Origin: Pseudomonas sp.
GTDB taxonomy: Bacteria > Pseudomonadota > Gammaproteobacteria > Pseudomonadales > Pseudomonadaceae
DNA length: 18,266 bases
Assembly: GCF_030147005.1 (NCBI RefSeq)
Contig: NZ_JASLAW010000049.1
Location: 1-18,266, forward strand
Direction of reading: 5' to 3'
Below the pieces are notes generated by a model. That model saw only the letters and a program-made list of their open reading frames with translations. It ran no database searches and was not told the origin of the DNA. Below, piece by piece: positions 6,833-15,500 of this stretch. The position numbers and the translations under genes are program-made. Within the stretch, counting starts at the first letter, position 1, and the number at the start of each line of letters is the position of its first letter.

Positions 6833-8779
6833 TTATTTCCAGGGCGCCGGCTCGCCGAATAACTGCCCCTGCACCCCAAAAATCCCCATCTCGCGAATCA
6901 CTTTCAGCTCACCCTCGGTCTCCACGCGCTCGGCAATCAACGGCAGGTCGATGCTGTGGGCCGCGCGCTGGATGGCTTCGATAAACAGGCGCTTGTCGCT
7001 TTCCTGATCGATAGCGCGGATGTAGCTGCCGTCGATTTTCAAGTACGCAAGCCCCAGGCGTGCCAGGTTGCCGATCATGCTGAATCGCCCACCGAAACGC
7101 TGAAGGCTCAGAGAGAAACCCAGCTCGCGCAGGCGCTGGGTCATCTGTTCCAGCACGTGCTGCTCCGGCAGTTGCTCCTCACCAATCTCCAGGGTGAGGC
7201 GAGAGCCCAGGTTGCTGTGCTGGCGCAGCAGGTCATAAATACGCTGCAGTGCCTGAGCATCCTGCAAGGTCGCGGCGGAGAGGTTCAGCGCCAGGTTATG
7301 GCTGTGGCCGGTCATCTGTTTGAGCACCTGCTCCAGCATCAAGCGGTCCAGGCGGGCCGACCAGCCGAAACGCTCGAGCCACGGCAGAAAACGCCCGGCG
7401 GGTATGGTATGGCCATCAAAATCCTGCAAGCGCGACAGCACTTTGTAGTGCAAGACCAACTGCGGGTCCTGGCTGGCGACCACCGGCTGGAAGTACAACT
7501 CGAAACGCTGTTGGGTCAGCGCCTGATCCAACAGCGTGTGCCAGGCATGGTGATCGTCACCGATGCTGGCGGCGGCACTGTGGTCGAGGCACGCCCAAGT
7601 GCTGTCACCCTGCCCTTCGGCTTGCGCTAGGGCTTGGTCGGCTAGGGTCAGCAGCGCCTGCGGCGCATCGCCATGGTTGAACGATGCCAGGCCGATATAG
7701 GCCACGGGTGAGACATCGCTGGCGCCGGTGGCTTGTAGGCTGAGCAACGTGCTTTCAAGGTTCTGCGCCAATTGCAGCGCTTCTTCACGCGTCAGCCCAG
7801 GCGCCAGCACGGCGAATTCGCCGCCACGAATACGGGTCACCAGATTATGGGTTTCCGGGTACGGCTCGCACTGGCGCAGCAGTTGCTCGCCGACCGCTTG
7901 CAGCAACTGGTCGGTACGCTGGCCCCCCAGGCGCTGGTTCAGGCCGGCCAGGTCATTGACGCGCAACACCAGCAGGTAGCCGGAGTTGGTTTCCTCGGGA
8001 TTGCTGACGCGGGCGTTGAGCTGCATCTCGAAATAACGGCGGTTGGCAAGACCGGTAAGGTTGTCCTGATAGGATTCGGTGCGCAGCTTTTCGCTGCGCT
8101 CGGCCTGCTCCTGAAACAGCGCCTTGAGCTTTTCGACCATTTGGTTCATCGCCTGCACCACTCGGCGCAACTCCGGCGTGCGTGGCAGGTCTGGCAGGCT
8201 GAGGAATTCTCGACGGGCGATCGCGTGGGACTGTTTGACCATATAGTCCAACGGCTTCAATTGCCGGCGCAGCAACAACCCGCCAAGCACCACGCTGACC
8301 GCACCGCACAGCAGCAACCAGCCCAGGCTGCCCAGGGCGCTCTGCCAGAGTTTGGCCAGGGCGAACATCGGATGGCTGACCACCTCGACACGCGCGGCCT
8401 GCTCCCAACCGCGGCTCACCAGCGCATCACCACCGGCCGGCTCCAGGCCGATCAATTTTACAAACCAGTTGGGCACGCCGTTGTTGTCGGGTATACCGCT
8501 GCGCTCAACAATGGTTTTGTCCGTGGCCAGGTCCACCACACGAATGCTCGCGTAGTAACCGCTGTCAAAGATCGAGCTGACCAGCAACTCCACCATGGCC
8601 GGGTCATCGATATTGGGGGTGAGCGACAGCGCCAGCGCCGTCGCGGCATCCTGCGCGTGAGAGCGCAACTGGTTGACGTATTGCGTGCGCGAACTTTCCA
8701 GGCTGACCATGAAGCTGCCGCTGAAGGCGACCACCAGGAACAGACAGATTGCGATCAATAGCTGTTTGAACAGAGACAT
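6833..8779 (-). CDS. lapD: LapD, inner-membrane c-di-GMP receptor controlling LapG
   Basis: A 648-aa protein with an N-terminal TM helix (about 5-25), a periplasmic output domain to ~150, a second TM (152-170), a HAMP segment (~171-225), a degenerate GGDEF domain (RGGEF at 318-322) and a degenerate EAL domain (KVLSR at 446-450 in place of ExLxR). Both enzymatic motifs are broken, so it should bind c-di-GMP without making or cleaving it. R450, F566, E617 and W125 are present at the numbers I recall for nucleotide binding, dimerisation and LapG contact in Pf0-1 LapD. When bound to c-di-GMP it sequesters the protease LapG, keeping the adhesin LapA on the surface. It starts at the ATG at 8779 with AGGAG overlapping the lapG stop codon, so it is translated from the same mRNA as lapG. 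Confidence 0.97.
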   Translation of the reverse strand: MSLFKQLLIAICLFLVVAFSGSFMVSLESSRTQYVNQLRSHAQDAATALALSLTPNIDDPAMVELLVSSIFDSGYYASIRVVDLATDKTIVERSGIPDNNGVPNWFVKLIGLEPAGGDALVSRGWEQAARVEVVSHPMFALAKLWQSALGSLGWLLLCGAVSVVLGGLLLRRQLKPLDYMVKQSHAIARREFLSLPDLPRTPELRRVVQAMNQMVEKLKALFQEQAERSEKLRTESYQDNLTGLANRRYFEMQLNARVSNPEETNSGYLLVLRVNDLAGLNQRLGGQRTDQLLQAVGEQLLRQCEPYPETHNLVTRIRGGEFAVLAPGLTREEALQLAQNLESTLLSLQATGASDVSPVAYIGLASFNHGDAPQALLTLADQALAQAEGQGDSTWACLDHSAAASIGDDHHAWHTLLDQALTQQRFELYFQPVVASQDPQLVLHYKVLSRLQDFDGHTIPAGRFLPWLERFGWSARLDRLMLEQVLKQMTGHSHNLALNLSAATLQDAQALQRIYDLLRQHSNLGSRLTLEIGEEQLPEQHVLEQMTQRLRELGFSLSLQRFGGRFSMIGNLARLGLAYLKIDGSYIRAIDQESDKRLFIEAIQRAAHSIDLPLIAERVETEGELKVIREMGIFGVQGQLFGEPAPWK

Positions 8780-8793
8780 CCGATCAGTTACTC

Positions 8794-9573
8794 CTAGTTG
8801 GCAGGCTCGGCTGGAAAGCCTTCCGCACGCATTTTTCTCAACACATCCTGCCAGCGCGACAAGCGTTTGGTATCGCCGACCTTCTTGTTGCCCTTGGCGC
8901 CGGGCAGGTACAGCCCCTCGGCGTTGAATGAATACACCGGGATCAAATCGGTACGGCGGGTAGCCGGCAGGATTTCGTCCATCAGGCTGTCGAGCACCAG
9001 CGGGATCGCGTCGGGGGTCGAATAGTAGGTCAGCACCATGTGGGCGCGATTCTGACGCAAGGCCTTGACGTAGGTAATGCGCAATTTGTCGCTGGACACG
9101 CCCAGGTGACGCAAACTGAAATACTTGGCGATGGCGTAGTCTTCGCAGTCACCGGCGCCCTTCCAGAGGGCTTCGATGGGTGTCTCCCAATAATCGACCG
9201 CTTGCCAGAGATCGATGTCTTCCACGTAGGTCATTTGTTTGTTGAAAAACAAGTTAACGACCTTGAGCTGTTCTTGCTCGCTGACCTGCTTTTCGGTGGC
9301 CAACAGCCGCTGCCAGGCGTCAATACGCTGCTGGCCTTCGCCCAGCGGCCCGTATAAGGCGGTGGCCTTGCGGCTGATCTGCGAGAAATCCCAATCGGCA
9401 TGCAGCCCGCCAAGCATCAGGCCGGCCAATAAAATCGCCGATAACAGCCAGCGAAAAACGCGAGAGGGAATAAAACTTACCGCCAAGGCGTTCAGTCCAT
9501 GAAGAGAGACGGAATTTGCAGGGATGGTGAAGCTTCGTCTCACAAAAAACAATGGCACAGTGAGATCATTCAT
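8794..9573 (-). CDS. lapG: LapG, periplasmic cysteine protease cleaving LapA
   Basis: From the ATG at 9573 the product is 259 aa. It has a hydrophobic export segment (FRWLLSAILLAGLMLGG) followed by a transglutaminase-like cysteine protease domain. The catalytic triad is visible as C143 (in AGDCEDYA), H178 (in NRAHMVL) and D195 (in LVLDSL); the Asp-Glu-Asp calcium-site region beside the Cys is also present. LapG removes the N-terminus of the adhesin LapA when c-di-GMP is low, releasing the biofilm. The start is uncertain: none of the possible ATG or GTG starts (9612, 9573, 9543) has a good Shine-Dalgarno, and family numbering (Cys135 in Pf0-1) points to a start between 9573 and 9543. It is 14 bp upstream of lapD and is divergent from gntR. 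Confidence 0.95.
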   Translation of the reverse strand: MNDLTVPLFFVRRSFTIPANSVSLHGLNALAVSFIPSRVFRWLLSAILLAGLMLGGLHADWDFSQISRKATALYGPLGEGQQRIDAWQRLLATEKQVSEQEQLKVVNLFFNKQMTYVEDIDLWQAVDYWETPIEALWKGAGDCEDYAIAKYFSLRHLGVSSDKLRITYVKALRQNRAHMVLTYYSTPDAIPLVLDSLMDEILPATRRTDLIPVYSFNAEGLYLPGAKGNKKVGDTKRLSRWQDVLRKMRAEGFPAEPAN

Positions 9574-9654
9574 CGGTAGAGCGAGTTTATAACCGCCTTC
9601 TGTGAGACCCATAAAATACCGCTGTAGGCCCTTACAAACGGAAACTTTGGTTGT

Positions 9655-9683
9655 TTGACAAGTGCTTGGGTCATCTCTAGTGT
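9655..9683 (+). promoter_or_regulatory. Sigma-70 promoter of the gntR gene
   Basis: A consensus -35 box TTGACA (9655-9660) is followed after exactly 17 bp by TAGTGT (9678-9683) as the -10 box (three of six matches). The predicted transcription start near 9690 falls inside the palindrome at 9686-9697. The promoter points towards the GntR gene starting at 9738. Confidence 0.6.
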
Positions 9684-9685
9684 GC

Positions 9686-9697
9686 ATTGGATCCAAT
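9686..9697. promoter_or_regulatory. VanR-type GntR operator palindrome
   Basis: ATTGGATCCAAT is a perfect 12-bp palindrome, flanked by further symmetric bases (GTGTG at 9680-9684 and CACAC at 9701-9705). It is identical to the operator I recall for the GntR/FCD-type vanillate repressor VanR of Caulobacter. It begins three bases after the -10 box of the gntR promoter, where bound repressor would block transcription, so autorepression by the adjacent GntR protein is likely. It also lies 113 bp upstream of the divergent lapG start. Confidence 0.7.
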
Positions 9698-9737
9698 AAA
9701 CACACCTTATTATTCGAGAAAGGAGGGTAGCGTAACC

Positions 9738-10448
9738 GTGACGCCGAAGCCGAACCCTTTAAGCAGTATCAAGGTCAGCGGGCCTATACCCGCCCATCTT
9801 GCCCGTGCCGTTATTGAAGAAACACTGCGCAACGCCATCCTTGATGGGCGATTACCCTGTGGCACCGCAATGCGCCAGCAAGAGCTCGCCAGCCTGTTCG
9901 GCGTCAGCCGCATGCCCGTGCGCGAAGCTTTGCGTCAATTGGAAGCACAATCCCTGCTGCATGTGGTGACCCACAAGGGCGCTGTGGTTGCACCCTTGAT
10001 CGAGGACAATTCGGCTGAGACCTATGCCCTGCGCATGTTGCTGGAGTCCGAGGCCTTGCGCTTGTCGATCCCATTGCTCACTGAGTCGGACATCGCCGAG
10101 GCAGAGGCCTGTATCAATGCGCTGGAGTGCGAGAAAGACTACAGCGAGATCGGCCGCCTCAACCGGCTGTTTCACATGGTCTTATATGGGAAGGCGCCTA
10201 ACCATCGCCTGCTCAAACTGGTGGAGCATGGGCTGAATGAAGAGGAGCGGTTTCTGCGCTTCAACCTTGAGGCAATGGGGCTGGGCGAGACGTCACAAGA
10301 AGACCACCGCGAACTGCTCAACCTGGTGGTGCAGAAGAAAATCGACGAAAGCATCCTGACACTGCGTAATCACTTGATGCGAGGCATGGAGGTAATCAAT
10401 ACATACCTCAACAGCCTCGAAACGGAAGACAAAGAAGGCACGACGTAA
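9738..10448 (+). CDS. GntR-family transcriptional regulator (FCD subfamily, VanR-like)
   Basis: A 236-aa protein. The GTG at 9738 is chosen because AGGAGG (9721-9726) precedes it; an in-frame TTG at 9687 lies inside the operator and has no ribosome site. The N-terminal winged helix-turn-helix (about 20-85) contains RQQELASLFGVSRMPVREAL, typical of GntR. The C-terminal FCD ligand-binding domain (about 95-225) has the metal-site pattern N142-x3-H146, H190 and H212, with Asn in the usual Asp position. Such proteins bind small carboxylates or similar metabolites and release DNA. The VanR-type palindrome over its own promoter suggests autorepression. It is co-oriented with the pvf/mgo-like operon 378 bp downstream and may control it. 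The ligand is unknown; nothing nearby suggests vanillate catabolism. Confidence 0.9.
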   Translation: MTPKPNPLSSIKVSGPIPAHLARAVIEETLRNAILDGRLPCGTAMRQQELASLFGVSRMPVREALRQLEAQSLLHVVTHKGAVVAPLIEDNSAETYALRMLLESEALRLSIPLLTESDIAEAEACINALECEKDYSEIGRLNRLFHMVLYGKAPNHRLLKLVEHGLNEEERFLRFNLEAMGLGETSQEDHRELLNLVVQKKIDESILTLRNHLMRGMEVINTYLNSLETEDKEGTT

Positions 10449-10826
10449 GGCGTTCGTCCCTCTCTTTGAGCCGTTGCACCGCGGGGTACCTTTTCCTTTA
10501 TCTGGAAGAGTCCCGCGCTGATAACGCTATAAACAAACTGGTAAATCTTAATTACGTCGACGGCATATAAAGAAATCTCTCACATTTAAAATAACTATTT
10601 CTCCAGGAAGCTTTATTCCGAAAAAACATCTCATACATTTACAAGTCTATCCAAACGTTTAAACAGTTTATTATCACCCGCCAATCAGATAAACCTCTCA
10701 ATCAGTGCCCGCCTATTGAGCCAGTGCTCCTTGCGTGGGCGCACCTAAACGTCAACTTCCATCTAACAACTACAAAATCCCATCACTGCAACTAGAGCAG
10801 TCGCAACATTTTTATAGGCGTCAACC
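10449..10826 (+). other. AT-rich 378-bp intergenic region upstream of the biosynthetic operon
   Basis: No credible open frame. The stretch is visibly more AT-rich than the genes around it, especially 10540-10680. It contains overlapping palindromes AAACGTTT (10653-10660) and GTTTAAAC (10657-10664) and a direct repeat CAATCAG at 10682-10688 and 10699-10705. I found no second copy of ATTGGATCCAAT, no convincing -35/-10 pair and no clear terminator for gntR. The promoter of the operon is probably here, but I cannot place it. Confidence 0.5.
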
Positions 10827-11585
10827 ATGCACCATCATTTTCTTGAACAAAAAAAACTGCAACTGTGCAGCCACCCGTTATTTGTCGAAATAACTTCACT
10901 TAGCAAACTACAGCACTTTATGGAAAGCCATGTATTTGCGGTTTGGGACTTCATGACCCTGACCAAGCGCCTTCAGCAGGATCTTACTTGCACCCAAATA
11001 CCCTGGCTTCCTCCCACCAATCCGCAGGCCGCACGCCTGATCAATGGAATCGTGCTGGGTGAAGAGTCGGACGTACACCCGACGCGGGGCCATTGCAGCC
11101 ACTTTGAGCTGTATATGGACGCCATGACGGAGGTGGGTGCCGACACTCGTGTCATTGCACGTTTCGTAGACCTGCAACATCAGGGCGTGGAGGTAAGCGC
11201 AGCGCTGCAAATGATCGGTGCGCCTCTCGGTGTGCCGCGCTTTGTCGACAGTACATGGCAGATCGCACTCAGCGCTGACACCCACTGCGTAGCGGCGGCC
11301 TTTCTGCATGGTCGCGAGGGCGTCATTGCATCAATGTTCGAGCGCCTTCTGTGCAGCAGTCCCGTCATTGCTCGCCAGGCACCCACCTTGTGTCACTACC
11401 TCAACCGTCATATCGAGTTGGATAGCCAGGAGCATGGGCCGGCGGCAGAACAGGTGCTCCAGCGTTTGATCGGCGCAGACTCGACGCGCCGGCAACAAGC
11501 CGATAGCGCTGCCCTCAGCGCCCTGGAAAGCCGCATTACCTTCTGGAATGACGTACAGACCTCGATGCAAGAGGTACATCCATGA
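10827..11585 (+). CDS. pvfA: DUF3050 haem-oxygenase-like protein, PvfA/MgoB type
   Basis: A 252-aa protein of the DUF3050 family, which has a haem-oxygenase-like all-helical fold. Family blocks: HPLF (16-19), HVFAVWDFMTLTKRLQ (35-50), RLINGIVLGEESD (70-82), SHFELYMDAM (91-100), HGREGVIASMF (161-171) and RHIELDSQEHGP (194-205). The conserved His and Glu residues (H35, E79/E80, H92, E94, E164, H195, E197, H203) could include metal ligands, as in haem-oxygenase-like di-iron oxidases; that part is inference. It is the first gene of a coupled operon with an AurF-type oxygenase and an A-T-R NRPS, the order of pvfABCD and mgoBCAD. Its exact step in making the nitrogen-oxidised signal is unsettled. 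The ATG at 10827 has a weak ribosome site. Its stop overlaps the next ATG (ATGA). Confidence 0.88.
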   Translation: MHHHFLEQKKLQLCSHPLFVEITSLSKLQHFMESHVFAVWDFMTLTKRLQQDLTCTQIPWLPPTNPQAARLINGIVLGEESDVHPTRGHCSHFELYMDAMTEVGADTRVIARFVDLQHQGVEVSAALQMIGAPLGVPRFVDSTWQIALSADTHCVAAAFLHGREGVIASMFERLLCSSPVIARQAPTLCHYLNRHIELDSQEHGPAAEQVLQRLIGADSTRRQQADSAALSALESRITFWNDVQTSMQEVHP

Positions 11586-12529
11586 GCACCACCGACTACC
11601 GCTCCTTCGCCGAAGACTGGGAGCGTCGCGCAACCATCCGCACACGCCCGCGCCGTGTGTTGGAAAACGACGGCAAACTGATCTATCCCGTCTGCCGCCA
11701 ACCGCTGGTACTGAGTGCAACCTTTCTCGAGTACTGCCCGCAATGGCGCGACTTTGTGCTGGCGCAAAGTTTTTATCGATTCATCCATGACATCGTGGTT
11801 TTCGAAACCGAGATCGTCGATAAGACTGCCCGCAGCATTGCCAAGAATCGCTTCTCGCTGCCCCTCCCCCCCGCCTGCCGCTACGACGCGATGACCGTCG
11901 TGGTGGATGAGGATTACCACGCCCTGGTGGCAATGGACTTCCTGCAGCAAGCCGTGGAGTTGACCGGTATCGAGCCGCTCGACCTACCCGGGCAGATCGA
12001 ACTGAGCCGCGCCTTGCCGGCAGCGCAGGCGCAGGCACCGGAACACCTGAGCGACGCCGTTGAGTTGATCGTCGTGGCCATCGCCGAAAACACTGTCACC
12101 CATGACGTGGCAGCGTTTTCCAAGGACGACAGTGTCAAGCCGTCCGTGCGCGGCTTGATGGCCGACCACCTGTTTGATGAAGGGCGCCACGCACAGTTCT
12201 GGACACAACTGGTGCGCATCTATTGGCAGTCGGCAAGCGCCCAAGACCGCGACAGCATTGCAGGTGTGCTACCGACTTTCCTGGCCCGTTATCTGACCAA
12301 CGACATACAGAAAGCTTTCGACCTGCAACTGATCGAACATCTGGATATCAGTGCCGATATTCGTTTGGCGCTGCATGATGAAATCGTCGCGTTGGACTTC
12401 CCCATCACCCGCCAGCACCCGTTGGTGGGCAACATCATGAGCTTCCTGCACCACAGCGGCGTGTTGCACACCCCTAGCGTGGCGCGAGCCCTGGACAGCT
12501 GCCTGCCCGAGCTGGGGAGGTCGGCATGA
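11582..12529 (+). CDS. pvfB: AurF-type di-iron N-oxygenase, PvfB/MgoC type
   Basis: A 315-aa homologue of p-aminobenzoate N-oxygenase AurF. All seven di-iron ligands can be placed: E75, E110, H113 (ExxH in DEDYH), E169, H196, E200 and H203 (HLFDEGRH). The spacings agree with AurF as I recall it (E101, E136, H139, E196, H223, E227, H230), so the enzyme should be active. In pvf/mgo/ham pathways this enzyme oxidises the nitrogen of an amino-acid-derived intermediate on the way to pyrazine N-oxides or diazeniumdiolates. It starts at the ATG at 11582, overlapping the previous stop, with AGAGGT upstream. Its own stop overlaps the NRPS start (ATGA), so all three proteins are translationally coupled. 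Confidence 0.93.
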   Translation: MSTTDYRSFAEDWERRATIRTRPRRVLENDGKLIYPVCRQPLVLSATFLEYCPQWRDFVLAQSFYRFIHDIVVFETEIVDKTARSIAKNRFSLPLPPACRYDAMTVVVDEDYHALVAMDFLQQAVELTGIEPLDLPGQIELSRALPAAQAQAPEHLSDAVELIVVAIAENTVTHDVAAFSKDDSVKPSVRGLMADHLFDEGRHAQFWTQLVRIYWQSASAQDRDSIAGVLPTFLARYLTNDIQKAFDLQLIEHLDISADIRLALHDEIVALDFPITRQHPLVGNIMSFLHHSGVLHTPSVARALDSCLPELGRSA

Positions 12530-15500
12530 GGCGCCTGACGATTGAATGGGGTGTTGCCGGTCAAGCGCTGGAGGCGCTCAAGCACGTGCTGGAACAATAC
12601 GGGCATGTCGCGGGGGCGGGGGCGGTCGACCTGGTGATTGAGGACGGTAGCGTGCCGGCGTCAGCATTATCCACCGACGCTCCCTGGATGAGCCTGCGTC
12701 TGGGCATCGGCCCAGTCTCCGAAAATGGGCTACCCACACTTCAGTTTCGTTGCTACGACCGTGAGCGGCGCCTGTTGGCCGTGCACGACCTCGCTGAGGA
12801 GCCCAGCGGCAACGGCCAGCGACTGCGTCGTCGTGCCGTGCACGCCTTGGTGGAGTGGGCAGCCTCATTGGTCAGCGGGTTCTCAAGAGACCCAGGCTAT
12901 TTCTGTACAACAGCCTGCCCAGACACCTCGCCCGAACAGGGCTTGCGGGGGCTGGAGGCACTGGCGTTCATGCATCGATTCAATCGTACGGCAGACCCGG
13001 CGCTGCTGAGAGCGGCACAGGTGCCCATGATCGAACGATTGCAGGCCAGCCTTAACGCCTTCGCCAATCGTACAGCGCTGAAGTTCGCGGATCGCATGGT
13101 GAGCTATCGCCAACTTCAGGAAAAAGCCGCGACCATTCAGCAACACCTGCTGCCGCTGTTGGAAGGCATTGAAACACCACCGGTGGTGGGTGTATGCCTT
13201 GAGAAATCCACCGAGCTCTACGCAAGCATTTTGGCCGTGCTGGGCTGCGGCGCGGTGTATGTGCCGCTATCTCCGGATCATCCGGTAAAACGTCAGCACA
13301 GCATGCTGATAAGCGCAGGTGCCCATGTATTACTGGAGGATGGCCTGCATCCGCTGCGGGATCATTTCGTTTCACTTGATGTGAGTACGCTCACCTCACA
13401 CCTCATCGCCCCCACTCAACCGCTGATGCGCCATCGTCCCCACACCGACGCGCCGTGCATGGCACTTTTCACCTCTGGCACCACGGGGCAACCCAAGGGT
13501 GTGCTGCTCAGCCAGCATAATCTGGCGCATTTTACGGCCTGGCTCAGCACCTGTGTGGCGCTGGACCATAAGAGTCGCGTCCTGCAATTTTCACCACTGA
13601 GCTTTGACTCGTCGTTGATCGATATCTTCCCCGCCTTGATGGCGGGCGCAGAATTGATTGTGCCCAGCAGAGACCAACGTCACGATCCTCAGCAGTTGGT
13701 CGAGTTGATTCGCCTGGAACGTATCACCCATGCTTTTTTGCCACCGGCGCTGCTCAGCATTTTGCCGCTGGATCAGCCACTGGGCCTCTCCCACCTGCTC
13801 ACTGGCGGCGATTTCTGCGAGCCCTACGTGATCGAGCGACTGGCAAGCCAGTGCAAGCTGCACAACCTCTATGGCCCCACCGAAACCACGGTACTGGCAA
13901 CCCATCGAACGTTTCGGCCCGGTGACAGCAATTGCAACATCGGTTTGCCCATTGCCAACAGTCAGGTGTTGATCCTCGACGACCGCCTGCAACCGGTCGA
14001 CGAGCATGTGATGGGCGATCTGTACATCGCAGGCCCGGGAATAAGCCAGGGATACATGAACGGCACACCGCAGGCCGACTCACCGTTCGTCAAGCTGAAG
14101 TTGCCCAATGGCCAATGGCTGCACGCTTACCGCAGCGGCGACCTGGCGAAATGGACGCCGGACGGTATTGAGCTGGGCGGTCGAAGAGATGATCAGGTCA
14201 AGATCCGCGGCTTTCGAGTTGAGCCTCAGGAAATTGAGCAGTGCCTGCGCAGCAGTCGGTTATTTCGCCAAGTGGCAGTGGTGATTGATCAGGCGTACAG
14301 AATCACTGGCTTTGCTGCCCAGCCCGAACCCGGCGCCACGCTGGCCAGCCTGAAGGAGCATGCCCGGCAGTGGCTGCCTGAGCATATGCAACCCGTTGCC
14401 TGGAGCGAGCTGCCAAGCCTGCCCTCTTCATGCAACGGCAAGATCGATCGCAAGGCGTTGCGGGTGCCGCCGAGTGCCTGCGCCCAAGGGATGACTCATT
14501 GCAGCGCGCACACGCCAGTCCAGGCACAGTTGGTGGACCTGTGGGGAGAGTTGTTAGGGTTGCCTGCCGGCGAAGTGTCGATCGACGATAGTTTTTTCAA
14601 CCTGGGTGGTCACTCGATTCTGCTGTCCACCTTGTTACTGCGCCTGCGCGAGCAGTTTGGCCGCAGCGTTTCCTTGAGCCAGTTTTTTGAAGCGCCGACG
14701 ATTCGTACTTTGGCCTTACACATGGTGGGCGCAGCGCCGCCGGACACATCCTTCAGCCAGATGGAAAAAGATGCGTCCCGAGCCTTGGAGCTTGAGGTGC
14801 TACCCGAGGCCCGCGCTGGCGATCCACGAAAGGTGATTGTCACGGGGGCCAACAGCTTCGTCGGCGTGCATATCGTCCAGGCATTGCTGGCGGGTGGAGC
14901 ACAAGAAGTCGCGTGCCTGGTCCGGGCGCTCCCCGGCCAGTCGGCGGCGGATCGATTCACTCAGGCATTGCGCGAATACCGCCTGGAACAGCTGGACTGC
15001 AGCCGGGTGCGGGTGTACGCCGCCGACCTGCGCCAACCACGCCTTGGACTGGCCGATGAGGTGTACGACCGCCTTGCTCGCCATCATGGTGTACTTGTGC
15101 ACAATGCGGCACAGGTCAACCATGTGATGGACTACACAGCACTCGCCGAGGACAACGTCGAACCGGTGTTTGAATGCCTGCGCCTTTGCGAGACCCACTG
15201 TAAGAAAGTTTTCAATTTCATTTCAACGCTGTCGGCCTGCAGCAGCATTGATGCCGACCGGTATGTTCTCGAAGCACCCGCAAGCCGCGCGTTGCCGCTC
15301 TTTGTAAAAAATGGCTACAACCTCTCCAAGTGGGTGGCCGAGCGATTGTTGGGGCGTGCCGTCGAGCAAGGCGCCTGGGTGAATATTCATCGGCCGGGGA
15401 ATATCAGCTTCAACAGTCAGAGCGGTGTCTGCCAACCCCATAAAAACCGATTGATGTTGATGCTCAAGGGGTCGCTGCAGTTGGGCATGGTCCCTCGAAT

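Noticed and set aside
7772..8761. Plus-strand open frame (329 codons) inside lapD
   Set aside because: Shadow of lapD, whose domain order and functional residues are all intact on the minus strand.
6833..8779. Active diguanylate cyclase/phosphodiesterase
   Set aside because: The GGDEF and EAL catalytic motifs are degenerate (RGGEF, KVLSR), as expected for the receptor LapD.
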